Shown: positions 25,699 to 34,759 of the stretch, piece after piece
Position numbering within the stretch: position 1 is the first letter of the stretch
Layout: each line of letters begins with the position of its first letter
Assembly: GCF_020165195.1 (NCBI RefSeq)
Contig: NZ_JAIUHR010000025.1
Coordinates: 1 to 64,000, forward strand
Direction: 5' to 3'
DNA length: 64,000 nt
From: Mesorhizobium sp. CA14
GTDB taxonomy: Bacteria > Pseudomonadota > Alphaproteobacteria > Rhizobiales > Rhizobiaceae
Notes under the pieces: generated by a model
Database searches by the model: none
Told to the model about the DNA's origin: nothing
Seen by the model: the letters and a program-made list of their open reading frames with translations, nothing else
Made by a program: the position numbers and the translations under genes

Positions 25699-28672
25699 GC
25701 TGGCGCCCTCCATCCGGATCGTAGAAGACGGAATTGCAGAGCTCGACATCGTAGTCCTCGCCGCGCAGCGGATCGTGCGCGCGCACGATCTCGCCGATGC
25801 GCTCGCGGCCGCGCTCGACGAGGCCGAGCCCGATCCATTGGTCGAGCACCGGCGAGAAGCAGACCGAAGTGACATAGCCCTGGTCGTTGCCGGGGCCAGG
25901 TGTCTCGCCCTTCGGGATGATATGCGCGCCGGAGCGCAGGCGGTGCGCCTTGTCGGTCGGCTTGATGCCGACGACCACCTGCCGGTTCGGCGCGGTGAGC
26001 GCCTCGCGTCCGGCCATGACGCGGCCGATGAAATCCTTCTTGGTCGACATCATCTTGCCGAGGCCGAGATCGCCCGCCGTGGTGGTGCCGTTGAGCTCCG
26101 GCCCGGCGACATGGCCTTTTTCGATGCGCATCACGCCGAGCGCCTCGGTGCCGTAAGGCGTGACGCCGAACGGCTTGCCGGCAACCATCAGATTGCGCGC
26201 CATCGCCTCGCCGTAGCGCGCCGGCACCGAAATCTCGAACGCCATCTCGCCGGAGAAGGAGATGCGGAACAGCCTTGCCTTCAGGCCGCCGCGCAGCCTG
26301 ACCTCACGCGCGCCCATGAACGGAAAACCTTCGTTCGACAGATCCTCGGCCGGATCGACGATCTCTTTCAGCAGATCGCGGGTGTTCGGTCCGGCGATCG
26401 AGAACTGCGCCCATTGGTCGGAGACCGAGGTCAGCTGCACGTCGAGCTCGGGGAACAGCACTTGGCGGCAGAATTCCAGGTGCTGCATCACCAGTCCGGC
26501 TTTGGCCGTGGTGGTGGTGAGGAAGTAATGGTCCTCGGCCAGCCGCGAGGTCGTGCCATCATCATAGACGATGCCGTCTTCGCGCAGCATCAGCCCGTAG
26601 CGCGCCTTGCCCACGGCAAGGCTGGAGAAGGCGTTGATGTAGACGCGGTCGAGGAAGGCGCCGGCATCAGGCCCGTGCACGTCGATCTTGCCGAGTGTCG
26701 AGACATCGCAGAAGCCGACGCCGCTGCGCACCGCCTTGACCTCGCGGGTCACCGATTCCAGCCAGTCCTTCTCGCCGGCGCGGGGGTACCACTGCGCGCG
26801 CTTCCATAGGCCGGTGTCGACGAAGATGGCGCCCTGTTCGGCCGCCCAGTGATGCGATGGCGTCAGCCGGGTCGCATGGAAATTCTCGTCGCGATGATGG
26901 CCGGCGAAGGCGCCGATGGCGACCGGCACATAAGGCGGCCGATAAATCGTCGTGCCGGTCTCGGGAACGGATTTCCCGCTGACGGCGGCCATGATGGCGA
27001 GGCCGGCGACATTCGAGGTTTTGCCCTGATCGGTCGCCATGCCGAGCGTGGTGTAGCGCTTCAGATGCTCGACCGATTCAAAACCTTCGCGCTGCGCCAG
27101 CTCGACATCGGACGCCGTGACGTCGTGCTGCTGGTCGACAAAGGCCTTGCCCTTGCCAGGGACATGCCAGAGCGGCGTCAGCGAAAAGGCCTCGTCGTCG
27201 GCGACCGGCACGGACCCGACATTGCCGCTGCAGCCGGCATCACGTGCCGCGGCAGCGCCGGCTTCAAACCCTTCGCGTAGGCAGGCGCCAAGTCCGAACG
27301 CGCCATTGGCTGCGCCCGCCGCCACCATGCCAGGCGGCGCGCCGTCCGGCACGAAGGCGGCAATGTCGTCACGCCATTTCGGCCGGCCGCGATGGTAGGA
27401 GGTGAGGCCGACCGCCGGGTTCCAGCCGCCGGAGACGGCAAGCCCGTCGGCCTCGACCTCGGCGCGGGCGCCGCCGGTCAGCGAGACGGAAATCTTGCGC
27501 GCGCCGCCCTTGCCACCATCGACGCTGGCGACAGCGCCGTGCAGCACCGGAAAGCCGCTCTTGCTCGCAAGCGCGCGATGCGCCGGCGAAACGTCCGGCC
27601 GCGCGTCGATCACGGCGGCCACTTGAAGACCCGACGCGATTGCCGTTTCCGCTGTGCGCCAGCCATCCTCATTGTTGGTGAAGAGCGCGATGCGTGTCGC
27701 CGGCGTGGCCGCGTAGCGGTTGATGTAGCTGCGCATGGCCGACGCCATCATCACGCCCGGCGTGTCGTTGCCGGCAAAGACGATCGGACGCTCGATCGCG
27801 CCGGCGGCGGCGACGCAGCGCTTGGCCACGATCCGCCACAGCCGCTGGCGCACCTGATGCTCCGGCGGCACCGGCAGGTGGTCGTTGACACGCTCGATCG
27901 CGCCATAGGTGCCGCCGTCATAGACACCGAACAAAGTCGTGCGCGTCATGATGCGCACATCGGGCATCGCCGAAAGCTCGGCGAGCGTGCGCGCGATCCA
28001 TTCGGATGCCGGCAGTCCGTCGATCGTGCCGCCATCGGCGAGCAGGCGACCGCCGAGGACGAAATCCTCCTCGCACAAGACGACGCGCGCGCCGCTGCGG
28101 CCCGCGGCAAGGGCTGCGGCCAGACCGGCCGGCCCGGAACCGGCGATCAACACGTCGCAATGCGCCCAGGCCTTGTCATAGTGGTCGGGGTCGGAAACGC
28201 CTGCAGCGCGTCCGAGACCTGCGGCGCGGCGGATCGCCGGCTCGTAGATCGCTTCCCAGAACTTTGCCGGCCACATGAAGGTTTTGTAGTAGAAGCCGGC
28301 GACGAAGATCGGGGCGAACAGCTGGTTGATCGACATGACGTCGAAATTGAGCGACGGCCAGCGGTTCTGGCTGGCGGCTTCCAGACCGTCATAAAGCTCG
28401 GCCGTTGTCGCTTTTGTGTTTGGCTCGCGCCTTGCGCCGCTGCGCAATTCGACCAGCGCGTTCGGCTCTTCCGAGCCCGCGGTCAGGATGCCGCGCGGGC
28501 GATGATATTTGAACGAGCGCCCGACGAGCTTGACGCCGTTGGCGACCAGCGCGGAAGCCAGCGTGTCGCCCTTGAAGCCCGAGAACGTCTTGCCGTCGAA
28601 GCGGAAGTTGAGCGCTGCCGAGCGGTCGATGAGACCACCATTGTTCAGCCGGTTTGCCTGATCGCCGCGCAT
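25691..28672 (-). CDS. mgdC: N-methylglutamate dehydrogenase subunit C (sarcosine oxidase alpha type)
   Basis: This is the large, 993-residue subunit homologous to SoxA. The N-terminal part has a 2Fe-2S-ferredoxin-like fold (FDGKTFSGFKGDTLASALVA) followed by an NAD-binding oxidoreductase domain (VLIAGSGPAGLAAALAAGRS). The C-terminal third (about residues 610-993) is a GcvT-type tetrahydrofolate domain with VGFCDVSTLGKIDVHGPDAG, FSISG-like strands and a GTEALGVMRIEKGHV motif. It channels the methyl carbon of N-methylglutamate, released as formaldehyde, to THF while glutamate is regenerated. Its ATG overlaps the mgdB stop (TAATG). Confidence 0.93.
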   Translation of the reverse strand: MRGDQANRLNNGGLIDRSAALNFRFDGKTFSGFKGDTLASALVANGVKLVGRSFKYHRPRGILTAGSEEPNALVELRSGARREPNTKATTAELYDGLEAASQNRWPSLNFDVMSINQLFAPIFVAGFYYKTFMWPAKFWEAIYEPAIRRAAGLGRAAGVSDPDHYDKAWAHCDVLIAGSGPAGLAAALAAGRSGARVVLCEEDFVLGGRLLADGGTIDGLPASEWIARTLAELSAMPDVRIMTRTTLFGVYDGGTYGAIERVNDHLPVPPEHQVRQRLWRIVAKRCVAAAGAIERPIVFAGNDTPGVMMASAMRSYINRYAATPATRIALFTNNEDGWRTAETAIASGLQVAAVIDARPDVSPAHRALASKSGFPVLHGAVASVDGGKGGARKISVSLTGGARAEVEADGLAVSGGWNPAVGLTSYHRGRPKWRDDIAAFVPDGAPPGMVAAGAANGAFGLGACLREGFEAGAAAARDAGCSGNVGSVPVADDEAFSLTPLWHVPGKGKAFVDQQHDVTASDVELAQREGFESVEHLKRYTTLGMATDQGKTSNVAGLAIMAAVSGKSVPETGTTIYRPPYVPVAIGAFAGHHRDENFHATRLTPSHHWAAEQGAIFVDTGLWKRAQWYPRAGEKDWLESVTREVKAVRSGVGFCDVSTLGKIDVHGPDAGAFLDRVYINAFSSLAVGKARYGLMLREDGIVYDDGTTSRLAEDHYFLTTTTAKAGLVMQHLEFCRQVLFPELDVQLTSVSDQWAQFSIAGPNTRDLLKEIVDPAEDLSNEGFPFMGAREVRLRGGLKARLFRISFSGEMAFEISVPARYGEAMARNLMVAGKPFGVTPYGTEALGVMRIEKGHVAGPELNGTTTAGDLGLGKMMSTKKDFIGRVMAGREALTAPNRQVVVGIKPTDKAHRLRSGAHIIPKGETPGPGNDQGYVTSVCFSPVLDQWIGLGLVERGRERIGEIVRAHDPLRGEDYDVELCNSVFYDPDGGRQRG

Positions 28673-28947
28673 TACGCACCAACCTTGGCGGCGCCAGCGC
28701 CCGCCGCCGGCTCGACGGCCGAAATCTCATGCGTCAGCGTGTTGCGCGTGACCTTCAGCCAGGCGCGGCAGCCGCCGCCATGGTACCAGTGCTCGCTCAT
28801 CGGGCCGGCAACATTGTCGCGCAGATAGACGTAATCGTAGACCGCATCTTCGCCGGCATCGGCCGCGGGGCGTTGCGGCTTGGCGTCGCCGAGATAGGTG
28901 AACTCGCCGAGTTCGCGTTCACCGCAGAAGGGACAGACTATGCGCAT
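28672..28947 (-). CDS. mgdB: N-methylglutamate dehydrogenase subunit B (sarcosine oxidase delta type)
   Basis: This 91-residue subunit is homologous to SoxD. Zinc ligands are recognisable: MRIVCPFCG at the N-terminus (Cys5, Cys8) and the HWYHGGGCRAW stretch (His and Cys) near residue 62-72. The family is short and holds the complex together by a zinc site. The open frame extends to 28974, but the family starts at MRIVCPFC, so ATG 28947 is used. A palindromic repeat at 28963-29007 separates it from mgdA, while it is tightly coupled to mgdC. Confidence 0.92.
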   Translation of the reverse strand: MRIVCPFCGERELGEFTYLGDAKPQRPAADAGEDAVYDYVYLRDNVAGPMSEHWYHGGGCRAWLKVTRNTLTHEISAVEPAAGAGAAKVGA

Positions 28948-28962
28948 GGCTGGGTCTTCAAT

Positions 28963-29007
28963 GCATGATGCCAAAAAGTGTGAAGCGGTTTTTGGATAAC
29001 ATCATGC
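28963..29007. repeat. Palindromic repeat between mgdA and mgdB
   Basis: GCATGATG and CATCATGC enclose CCAAAAA and TTTTTGG around GTGTGAAGCGG. This is one of the AAAAGTGTGAAGCGGTTTT elements seen four times in the window. It fills almost the whole 67-bp gap between two subunit genes of one enzyme. Confidence 0.8.
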
Positions 29008-29014
29008 TCTATCC

Positions 29015-30268
29015 CTAATGCAGGTTCGGTTGGGCGCCCTGGCCCTTCTCGTCGATCATGGCGCCGCGCTGGAAGCGGTCGAGGCGGAAGAGTGCTGCTT
29101 CCTTGTGCGATTGATCGCGGGCGATGAGATGGGCGAAGACGAAGCCTGAGCCGGGCGTCGCCTTGAAGCCGCCATAGCACCAGCCGGCATTGATGTAGAG
29201 GCCGTCGACTGGGCTCTTGTCGATGATCGGCGAGCCGTCCATCGACATGTCCATGATGCCGCCCCACTGGCGCAGAAGCCGCACGCGGCCGATCATCGGG
29301 ATCAGCGCCATGCCGCCCTCGCAGACATCCTCGACCACCGGCAGATTGCCGCGCTGGGCATAGGAATTGTAGCCGTCGATGTCGCCGCCGAAGACCAACC
29401 CGCCCTTGTCCGACTGGCTGACATAGAAATGTCCGGCGCCGAAGGTCATGACCCCGGGGATCAGCGGCTTGATCGCCTCGGAGACGAAGGCCTGCAGCAC
29501 ATGGCTTTCGATCGGCAGGCGCAGCCCTGCCATGGCCGCCACGCGTGACGAGGAGCCCGCCACCGCCATGCCGACCTTGCCGGCGCCGATCTTGCCGCGC
29601 GACGTCTCGACGCCGGTCACCTTGCCGTTGGCGTCGCGCGTGAAGCCGGTCACTTCGCAATTCTGGATGATGTCGACGCCGAGCTCGCTCGCGGCGTGCG
29701 CATAGCCCCAGACCACGGCGTCGTGCCGTGCGGTGCCGCCGCGCCGCTGCAGCAGTCCGCCTTGCACGGGGAAGCGCGCATTGTCGAAATTCAGGAACGG
29801 CAGCATTTTCCTGAGCGCCGCCTGGTCGAGCAGTTCCGCATCGATGCCGTTGATGCGCATCGTGTTGCCGCGCCGGGCGAAAGCATCGCGCTGCGCGTCG
29901 GAGTGATAAAGGTTGAGCACGCCGCGCTGGCTGACCATCGCGTTGTAGTTGAGATCCTGCTCCATCCTCTCCCACAGCTTCATCGACAATTCGTAGAAGC
30001 CGGTGTTGCCCGGCAGCCCGTAGTTGGAGCGGATGATGGTCGTGTTGCGGCCGGCATTGCCGGAGCCGATCCACCCTTTTTCCAGCACCGCGACATTGCG
30101 GATGCCGAACTCGCTGGCGAGAAACCAGGCGGTGGCGAGACCGTGGCCGCCGCCGCCGATGATGATCACGTCATAGCGATCCTTGGGCGCTGCGTCGCGC
30201 CAGGTCGGCTTCCAATTCTTGTGGCCGGAAAGGGCGGCGCGGGCGAGCGAGAAGATCGAATATTTCAT
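29015..30268 (-). CDS. mgdA: N-methylglutamate dehydrogenase subunit A (sarcosine oxidase beta type)
   Basis: This is the 417-residue FAD subunit homologous to SoxB. The dinucleotide-binding motif is VIIIGGGGHGLATAWFLASE near residue 35, followed by the FAD-contacting GWIGSGNAGRNTTIIRSNY and, towards the C-terminus, WGGIMDMSMDGSPIIDKSPV and GWCYGGFKATPGSG. The protein oxidises N-methylglutamate; the other subunits handle electrons and the methyl group. It is 92 bp downstream of gmaS, with a palindromic repeat in the gap. It is distinguished from true sarcosine oxidase by context: mgsABC and gmaS precede it in the same transcription direction. Confidence 0.92.
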   Translation of the reverse strand: MKYSIFSLARAALSGHKNWKPTWRDAAPKDRYDVIIIGGGGHGLATAWFLASEFGIRNVAVLEKGWIGSGNAGRNTTIIRSNYGLPGNTGFYELSMKLWERMEQDLNYNAMVSQRGVLNLYHSDAQRDAFARRGNTMRINGIDAELLDQAALRKMLPFLNFDNARFPVQGGLLQRRGGTARHDAVVWGYAHAASELGVDIIQNCEVTGFTRDANGKVTGVETSRGKIGAGKVGMAVAGSSSRVAAMAGLRLPIESHVLQAFVSEAIKPLIPGVMTFGAGHFYVSQSDKGGLVFGGDIDGYNSYAQRGNLPVVEDVCEGGMALIPMIGRVRLLRQWGGIMDMSMDGSPIIDKSPVDGLYINAGWCYGGFKATPGSGFVFAHLIARDQSHKEAALFRLDRFQRGAMIDEKGQGAQPNLH

Positions 30269-30298
30269 CAGTTCATTCCGAGGTCGCTCGCACCGCTA

Positions 30299-30347
30299 GA
30301 GCATGATGCCGAAAAGTGTGAAGCGGTTTTCGGACGACATCATGCTC
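30299..30347. repeat. Palindromic repeat between gmaS and mgdA
   Basis: This is a nearly perfect palindrome: GAGCATGATG and CATCATGCTC ends, CCGAAAA and TTTTCGG inner arms, and GTGTGAAGCGG in the centre. It is the best-preserved copy of the family in the window and sits in a 92-bp gap within the operon. Confidence 0.85.
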
Positions 30348-30360
30348 CACTACAGGACGA

Positions 30361-31668
30361 TCAGATATCCAGCGTGTGGTCGCGCTCCCACTGCGTGAAG
30401 TGCGAAGCATAGGAATTCCATTCCTGCTGCTTCAGCTTTAGATATGCCGACGAGAATTCCTCACCCAGCGCCGCCTTGAGCGATTTGTCCTTGTCGAACT
30501 CGCGCAGCGCGTCGAGCAAGTTGAGCGGCAGTTTCGGCGCATCCGTCACCGTGTGGCCGAACTGGTACATGTCGATGTCGTAGCGCTTGCCGGGGTCGGC
30601 CTTCGAGCGGATGCCGTCGAGGCCGGCGGCGATGATGACAGCCTGCAGCAAATACGGGTTAGCGGCGCCGTCCGGCAGGCGCAATTCGAAGCGGCCAGGC
30701 CCCGGCACGCGCACCATATGCGTGCGGTTGTTGCCGGTCCAGGTCACCGTGTTCGGCGCCCAGGTCGCGCCCGAAATGGTGCGCGGCGCGTTGATGCGCT
30801 TGTAGGAATTCACCGTCGGGTTGGTGATCGCGGCAAGCGCGGAGGCATGCTTCATGATGCCGCCGAGGAAGTTCCTGCCCTTGGCGGACAAGCCGAGCTC
30901 TTGCGAATTATCGGCAAAGACATTGGTCTTGCCGGTCTCGTCCCACACCGAGATGTGCGCATGGCAGCCATTGCCGGTCAGACCCTGGAAGGGCTTGGGC
31001 ATGAACGTCGCGCGCAGGCCATGCTTTTCAGCGATCGACTTGACCATGAACTTGAAGAAGGAGTGCTTGTCGGCGGTCGCCAGCGCGTGATCGAAGGTCC
31101 AGTTCATCTCGAACTGGCCGTTGGCATCCTCATGGTCGTTCTGGTACGGGCCCCAGCCCAACGCCAGCATATGGTCGCAGATCTCGGCGATGACGTCGTA
31201 GCGCCGCATCACCGCCTGCTGGTCGTAGCAGGGTTTTGAGGCTGTATCGTATTCGTCGGAGATCGCCTTGCCATCGGGCGAGATCAGGAAGAACTCGGCC
31301 TCGACGCCGGTCTTGACATGCATGCCGTCGCGGGCGGCTTCGTCGATCAGCCGCTTCAGCGTGTTGCGCGGCGCCTGGTTCACCTCCTTGTCGTCCATGA
31401 TGCAGTTGGCGGCTACCCAGGCGACGTCCTTCTTCCACGGCAGTTGGATGACCGAATCGGGGTCCGGCACGGCCAGCATGTCGGGATGCGCCGGCGTCAG
31501 GTCGAGCCATGTGGCGAAGCCGGCAAATCCTGCACCGTCCTTCTGCATGTCGGCGATCGCCTGCGCCGGGACCAGCTTGGCACGCTGCCCGCTGAACAGG
31601 TCGGTGTAGGAGATCATGAAATATTTGACGCCGTTCTCCTTGGCGAATGCGGCGAGATCGTTCCCCAT
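30361..31668 (-). CDS. gmaS: Gamma-glutamylmethylamide synthetase (type III glutamine synthetase family)
   Basis: This 435-residue ligase has the glutamine-synthetase fold. It joins methylamine to glutamate with ATP and gives gamma-glutamylmethylamide. Visible blocks are TGVEAEFFLISPDG (metal-binding Glu), WGPYQNDHEDANGQFEMNW, GNGCHAHISVWDETG (ATP/metal site), NSYKRINAPRTISGATWAPN and RFELRLPDGAANPYLLQAVI. The length fits the GlnT/GmaS group rather than GlnA (about 470). Rhizobial annotation often calls this glnT, but its position between mgsABC and mgdABCD argues strongly for methylamine use. GAGGAAC precedes the start. Confidence 0.9.
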   Translation of the reverse strand: MGNDLAAFAKENGVKYFMISYTDLFSGQRAKLVPAQAIADMQKDGAGFAGFATWLDLTPAHPDMLAVPDPDSVIQLPWKKDVAWVAANCIMDDKEVNQAPRNTLKRLIDEAARDGMHVKTGVEAEFFLISPDGKAISDEYDTASKPCYDQQAVMRRYDVIAEICDHMLALGWGPYQNDHEDANGQFEMNWTFDHALATADKHSFFKFMVKSIAEKHGLRATFMPKPFQGLTGNGCHAHISVWDETGKTNVFADNSQELGLSAKGRNFLGGIMKHASALAAITNPTVNSYKRINAPRTISGATWAPNTVTWTGNNRTHMVRVPGPGRFELRLPDGAANPYLLQAVIIAAGLDGIRSKADPGKRYDIDMYQFGHTVTDAPKLPLNLLDALREFDKDKSLKAALGEEFSSAYLKLKQQEWNSYASHFTQWERDHTLDI

Positions 31669-31705
31669 TATGTAGTTCCTCGCTTATGTGTCTTGAAAGT
31701 TTGTC

Positions 31706-33034
31706 CTAGAAGCCGTTCTTCCCCGGTATCCAGTTGGTGCCGGCCAAAGGCACGCCGGCCATGGCGGCGGCTTCGATCGAGAGCGCGACGAGATCCTCGG
31801 GCTCGAGATTGTGCAGGCTGTTCTTGCCGCAGGCGCGGGCAATTGTCTGCGCTTCGAGCGTCATCACTTTGAGGTAATTCGCCAGCCGCCGTCCGGCCGC
31901 GATCGGGTCGACCCGTTTCATCAATTCGGGATCCTGCGTGGTGATGCCGGCCGGGTCGCGGCCTTCGTGCCAGTCGTCATAGGCGCCGGCCGTGGTGCCG
32001 AGCGCGCTGTACTCCGCCTCCCAGCGTGGATCGTTGTCGCCAAGCGCGACGAGCGCCGCCGTGCCGATCGACACGGCGTCGACGCCGAGCGCCAGCGCCT
32101 TGGCGACATCGGCGCCGTTGCGGATGCCACCGGAGACGATCAGCTGCACCTTGCGGTGCATGCCGAGGTCCTGCAGCGCCTGCACTGCCGGCCTGATGCA
32201 GGCAAGTGTCGGCTGACCGACATTCTCGATGAACACTTCCTGGGTGGCAGCGGTGCCGCCCTGCATGCCGTCGACCACGACGACATCGGCGCCGGCCTTC
32301 ACCGCGAGCGCGGTGTCATAGTAGGGGCGCGCGCCGCCGACCTTGACGTAGATCGGCTTTTCCCAGTCGGTGATCTCGCGCAGCTCCAGGATTTTGATCT
32401 CGAGATCGTCCGGCCCGGTCCAGTCGGGATGGCGCGAGGCCGAGCGCTGGTCGATGCCCTTGGGCAGCGTGCGCATCTCGGCGACACGGTCGGAGATCTT
32501 CTGTCCGAGCAGCATGCCGCCGCCGCCGGGCTTGGCGCCCTGGCCAACGACCACTTCGATGGCGTCGGCGCGGCGCAGGTCGCGCGGATTCATGCCGTAG
32601 CGCGAGGGCAGATACTGATAGACCAGCGTCTTGGAATGCCCGCGTTCTTCCTCGGTCATGCCGCCGTCGCCGGTGGTGGTCGAGGTGCCGGAGAGCGTGG
32701 CGCCGCGTCCGAGCGCTTCCTTGGCCGGGCCGGAGAGCGATCCAAAGCTCATGCCGGCGATGGTGATCGGGATCTTCAGCTCGATCGGCTTCCTGGCATG
32801 GCGCGAGCCGAGCACCACCGATGTGTCGCAGCGCTCGCGATAGCCTTCGAGCGGATAGCGCGAGATCGAGGCACCGAGGAAAAGCAGGTCGTCGAAATGC
32901 GGCAGCTTGCGCTTGGCGCCGGCGCCGCGAATGTCATAGATGCCGGTCGCGGCCGCGCGGCGGATTTCTGAAAGCGTGTAGTCGTCGAAGGTCGCGGATT
33001 TGCGCGGCGTCGTCGGCGGGTTGCGGTAGGTCAT
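31706..33034 (-). CDS. mgsC: N-methylglutamate synthase subunit C (glutamate synthase FMN domain)
   Basis: This 442-residue protein is homologous to the FMN/Fe-S central domain of glutamate synthase large subunit and to GlxD. It has the TIM-barrel FMN-binding pattern (PITIAGMSFGSLSGPAKEAL, GVKPG-like AKPGGGGMLLGQKI, VKVGGARPYYDTALAVKAGA, DVVVVDGMQGGTAATQEVFI, GGIRNGADVAKALALGVDAV). It catalyses the synthesis of N-methylglutamate together with MgsA and MgsB. It lies 6 bp after mgsB and 37 bp before gmaS. A stand-alone FMN domain, without the amidotransferase and glxC parts fused, is the usual form in the methylamine pathway. Confidence 0.92.
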   Translation of the reverse strand: MTYRNPPTTPRKSATFDDYTLSEIRRAAATGIYDIRGAGAKRKLPHFDDLLFLGASISRYPLEGYRERCDTSVVLGSRHARKPIELKIPITIAGMSFGSLSGPAKEALGRGATLSGTSTTTGDGGMTEEERGHSKTLVYQYLPSRYGMNPRDLRRADAIEVVVGQGAKPGGGGMLLGQKISDRVAEMRTLPKGIDQRSASRHPDWTGPDDLEIKILELREITDWEKPIYVKVGGARPYYDTALAVKAGADVVVVDGMQGGTAATQEVFIENVGQPTLACIRPAVQALQDLGMHRKVQLIVSGGIRNGADVAKALALGVDAVSIGTAALVALGDNDPRWEAEYSALGTTAGAYDDWHEGRDPAGITTQDPELMKRVDPIAAGRRLANYLKVMTLEAQTIARACGKNSLHNLEPEDLVALSIEAAAMAGVPLAGTNWIPGKNGF

Positions 33035-33040
33035 CTTGCC

Positions 33041-33772
33041 TCAATACGCGTCGGCGTTATCGATGTTGAAATTGTAGAGTTTGCGGGCCGAGCCGTAGCG
33101 CTTGAACTCCGAGGCCTTGACGCCGGTCACGCCGGCCTTGTCGAGCAGGGCCTGCAGTAATTCGATATGCTCGGGCCGCATCTCCTTGGCGATGCAGTCG
33201 GCGCCGAGGCTCTCCACCTTGCCGCGCACGAAGAGCCGCGCCTCGTAGATGGAATCGCCCAGCGCGTCGCCGGCGTCTCCCAGCACCACAAGGTTGCCGG
33301 ATTGCGCCATGAAGGCCGACATATGGCCGATATTGCCATGCACGACAATGTCGATGCCTTTCATCGAAATGCCGCAGCGCGACGAGGCGTTGCCCTCGAT
33401 GACCAGCAAACCGCCGCGGCCGGTGGCGCCGGCATACTGGCTGGCGTCGCCCTTGATGACGATCGAGCCCGACATCATGTTCTCGCCGACGCCAGGGCCG
33501 GCCGAGCCATGCACGGTGATCGCGGCCCCATCATTCATGCCGGCGCAGTAATAGCCGACGCTGCCGCGCACATCGATGGTGATCGGTTGATCGACGCCGA
33601 CGGCCACCGAATGGCTGCCCTTCGGATTGAGCACTTCCCAGGCGGTCTCGTTCGAGCCGGGTGTCAGCTTATGCAGCGCCTGGTTCAACTCGCGCAACGA
33701 ATGTTGCGACAGGTCGAAAACCCTCGCATGGCTCTGCTCGCGCTCGGCCTTCGACATTGTGGTTGCCGGCAT
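33041..33772 (-). CDS. mgsB: N-methylglutamate synthase subunit B (GltB C-terminal/GlxC domain)
   Basis: This 243-residue protein corresponds to the C-terminal beta-helix domain of glutamate synthase (GXGXG domain). The repeating Gly-rich beta-helix strands are visible: AITVHGSAGPGVGENMMSGS, IVIKGDASQYAGATGRGGLL, VIEGNASSRCGISMKGIDIV and VHGNIGHMSAFMAQSGNLVV. The frame stays open to 33829 but overlaps mgsA there, so ATG 33772 right after the mgsA stop is used. It forms the heterotrimer with MgsA and MgsC. Confidence 0.9.
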   Translation of the reverse strand: MPATTMSKAEREQSHARVFDLSQHSLRELNQALHKLTPGSNETAWEVLNPKGSHSVAVGVDQPITIDVRGSVGYYCAGMNDGAAITVHGSAGPGVGENMMSGSIVIKGDASQYAGATGRGGLLVIEGNASSRCGISMKGIDIVVHGNIGHMSAFMAQSGNLVVLGDAGDALGDSIYEARLFVRGKVESLGADCIAKEMRPEHIELLQALLDKAGVTGVKASEFKRYGSARKLYNFNIDNADAY

Positions 33773-33776
33773 GGGC

Positions 33777-34673
33777 TCAATGCTCCCAGAAATAAACGGT
33801 TGCGGGCTCGGGCTCCCAGACCCGCGCATTGTCGATGCCGGGAAGCTTGGTCAGCGCGCGATATTCGGAGCCGAAGGCGACATACTGATCGGTCTCGGCC
33901 ATCACGGCGGGCTTGCAGGCGATCGGATCGCGCACCACACCGAAGCCGTTCTTGGTGCCGACGACGAAGGTGAAGAAGCCGTCGAGGTCTGAGAGCGTGC
34001 CTTCCAGCGCCTCGCCGAGATTCTTGCCATGCGCCATCCGGTTGGAGAGATAGGCAGCCGCCACCTCGGTGTCGTTCTCGGTCTCGAAGGTCATGCCGTC
34101 GCGGATCAGCTCGCGGCGTACATTGTTGTGGTTGGAGAGCGAGCCGTTATGCACCAGGCACTGGTCCGCGCCGGTCGAGAACGGATGCGCGCCCATTGTC
34201 GTCACCGCCGATTCGGTAGCCATGCGGGTGTGGCCGATGCCATGCGTGCCAGTCATCGCGCGCACGTCGAAGCGATCGACGACGGCTTCGGGCAGGCCGA
34301 CTTCCTTATAGATCTCCACCGCCTCGCCGGCGCCCATGATGCGGATGTCGGGCCGGAGCGTCTGCAGCGCCTCGCGGGCGGCGTCGACTTTGTCCGGCGT
34401 GGTCCTGATCACCGCATGCGTCGATTTCACGGCGACGCTCACCGGCGCGCTGATCGCCTTGGCGAGATCGGCGTCGAGGCCGCGGAAATCGCGATCGGGC
34501 TTGGGCGACTGCACGGTGATCTTGGCTTCATTGCCGGTGGCCGCGCCGTAGATAGCGATGCCGGCGCTGTCCGGTCCGCGGTCGCTGAGCGACACCAGCA
34601 TCTCCGACAGCATGGCGCCGAGCTTCGGCTCCAGCGCCTTGTCCTTCAAGAAAAGTCCGACGATTCCGCACAT
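33777..34673 (-). CDS. mgsA: N-methylglutamate synthase subunit A (class II amidotransferase domain)
   Basis: This 298-residue protein has the N-terminal-nucleophile amidotransferase fold. Mature Cys2 (MCGIVGLFLKDK) is the nucleophile; DRGPDSAGIAIYG, GTHGIGHTRMATESAVTTMG and VHNGSLSNHNNVRRELIRDG are the usual substrate and oxyanion motifs. It releases methylamine from gamma-glutamylmethylamide for N-methylglutamate synthesis. The open frame extends 20 codons upstream, but GGAGG seven bases before ATG 34673 and the required Cys2 fix the start. It is the first gene of mgsABC-gmaS-mgdABCD, with a candidate operator at 34739-34754. Confidence 0.93.
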   Translation of the reverse strand: MCGIVGLFLKDKALEPKLGAMLSEMLVSLSDRGPDSAGIAIYGAATGNEAKITVQSPKPDRDFRGLDADLAKAISAPVSVAVKSTHAVIRTTPDKVDAAREALQTLRPDIRIMGAGEAVEIYKEVGLPEAVVDRFDVRAMTGTHGIGHTRMATESAVTTMGAHPFSTGADQCLVHNGSLSNHNNVRRELIRDGMTFETENDTEVAAAYLSNRMAHGKNLGEALEGTLSDLDGFFTFVVGTKNGFGVVRDPIACKPAVMAETDQYVAFGSEYRALTKLPGIDNARVWEPEPATVYFWEH

Positions 34674-34738
34674 GCCAGCCTCCAACGTTTTTTGGCTCTC
34701 AGATGATGTACCCAATGAGTAGGCCGAATTCAATTGGT

Positions 34739-34754
34739 ATGAAAGAAATTTTCC
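34739..34754 (-). promoter_or_regulatory. Candidate island operator upstream of mgsA
   Basis: Read on the minus strand it is GGAAAATTTCTTTCAT, which matches the 38211 site at AAATTTNTTTCAT without mismatch. It lies 66-81 bp before mgsA in an AT-rich gap of 86 bp, which suggests a promoter for the mgs-gma-mgd genes in addition to the one at 38.2 kb. Confidence 0.55.
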
Positions 34755-34759
34755 TGTGG

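Noticed and set aside
25072..30268. Heterotetrameric sarcosine oxidase (soxBDAG)
   Set aside because: The subunit families are the same, but no glyA or other sarcosine genes are linked, while gmaS and mgsABC are directly upstream; N-methylglutamate dehydrogenase is the better call.
30361..31668. Housekeeping glutamine synthetase
   Set aside because: The family block pattern and 435-residue length fit GlnT/GmaS, and the place between mgsABC and mgdABCD makes gamma-glutamylmethylamide synthesis much more likely.
31706..34673. Ordinary glutamate synthase (gltB) split into parts
   Set aside because: The order amidotransferase, GXGXG domain, FMN domain as three short genes followed by gmaS is the methylamine-type N-methylglutamate synthase; no gltD is present.
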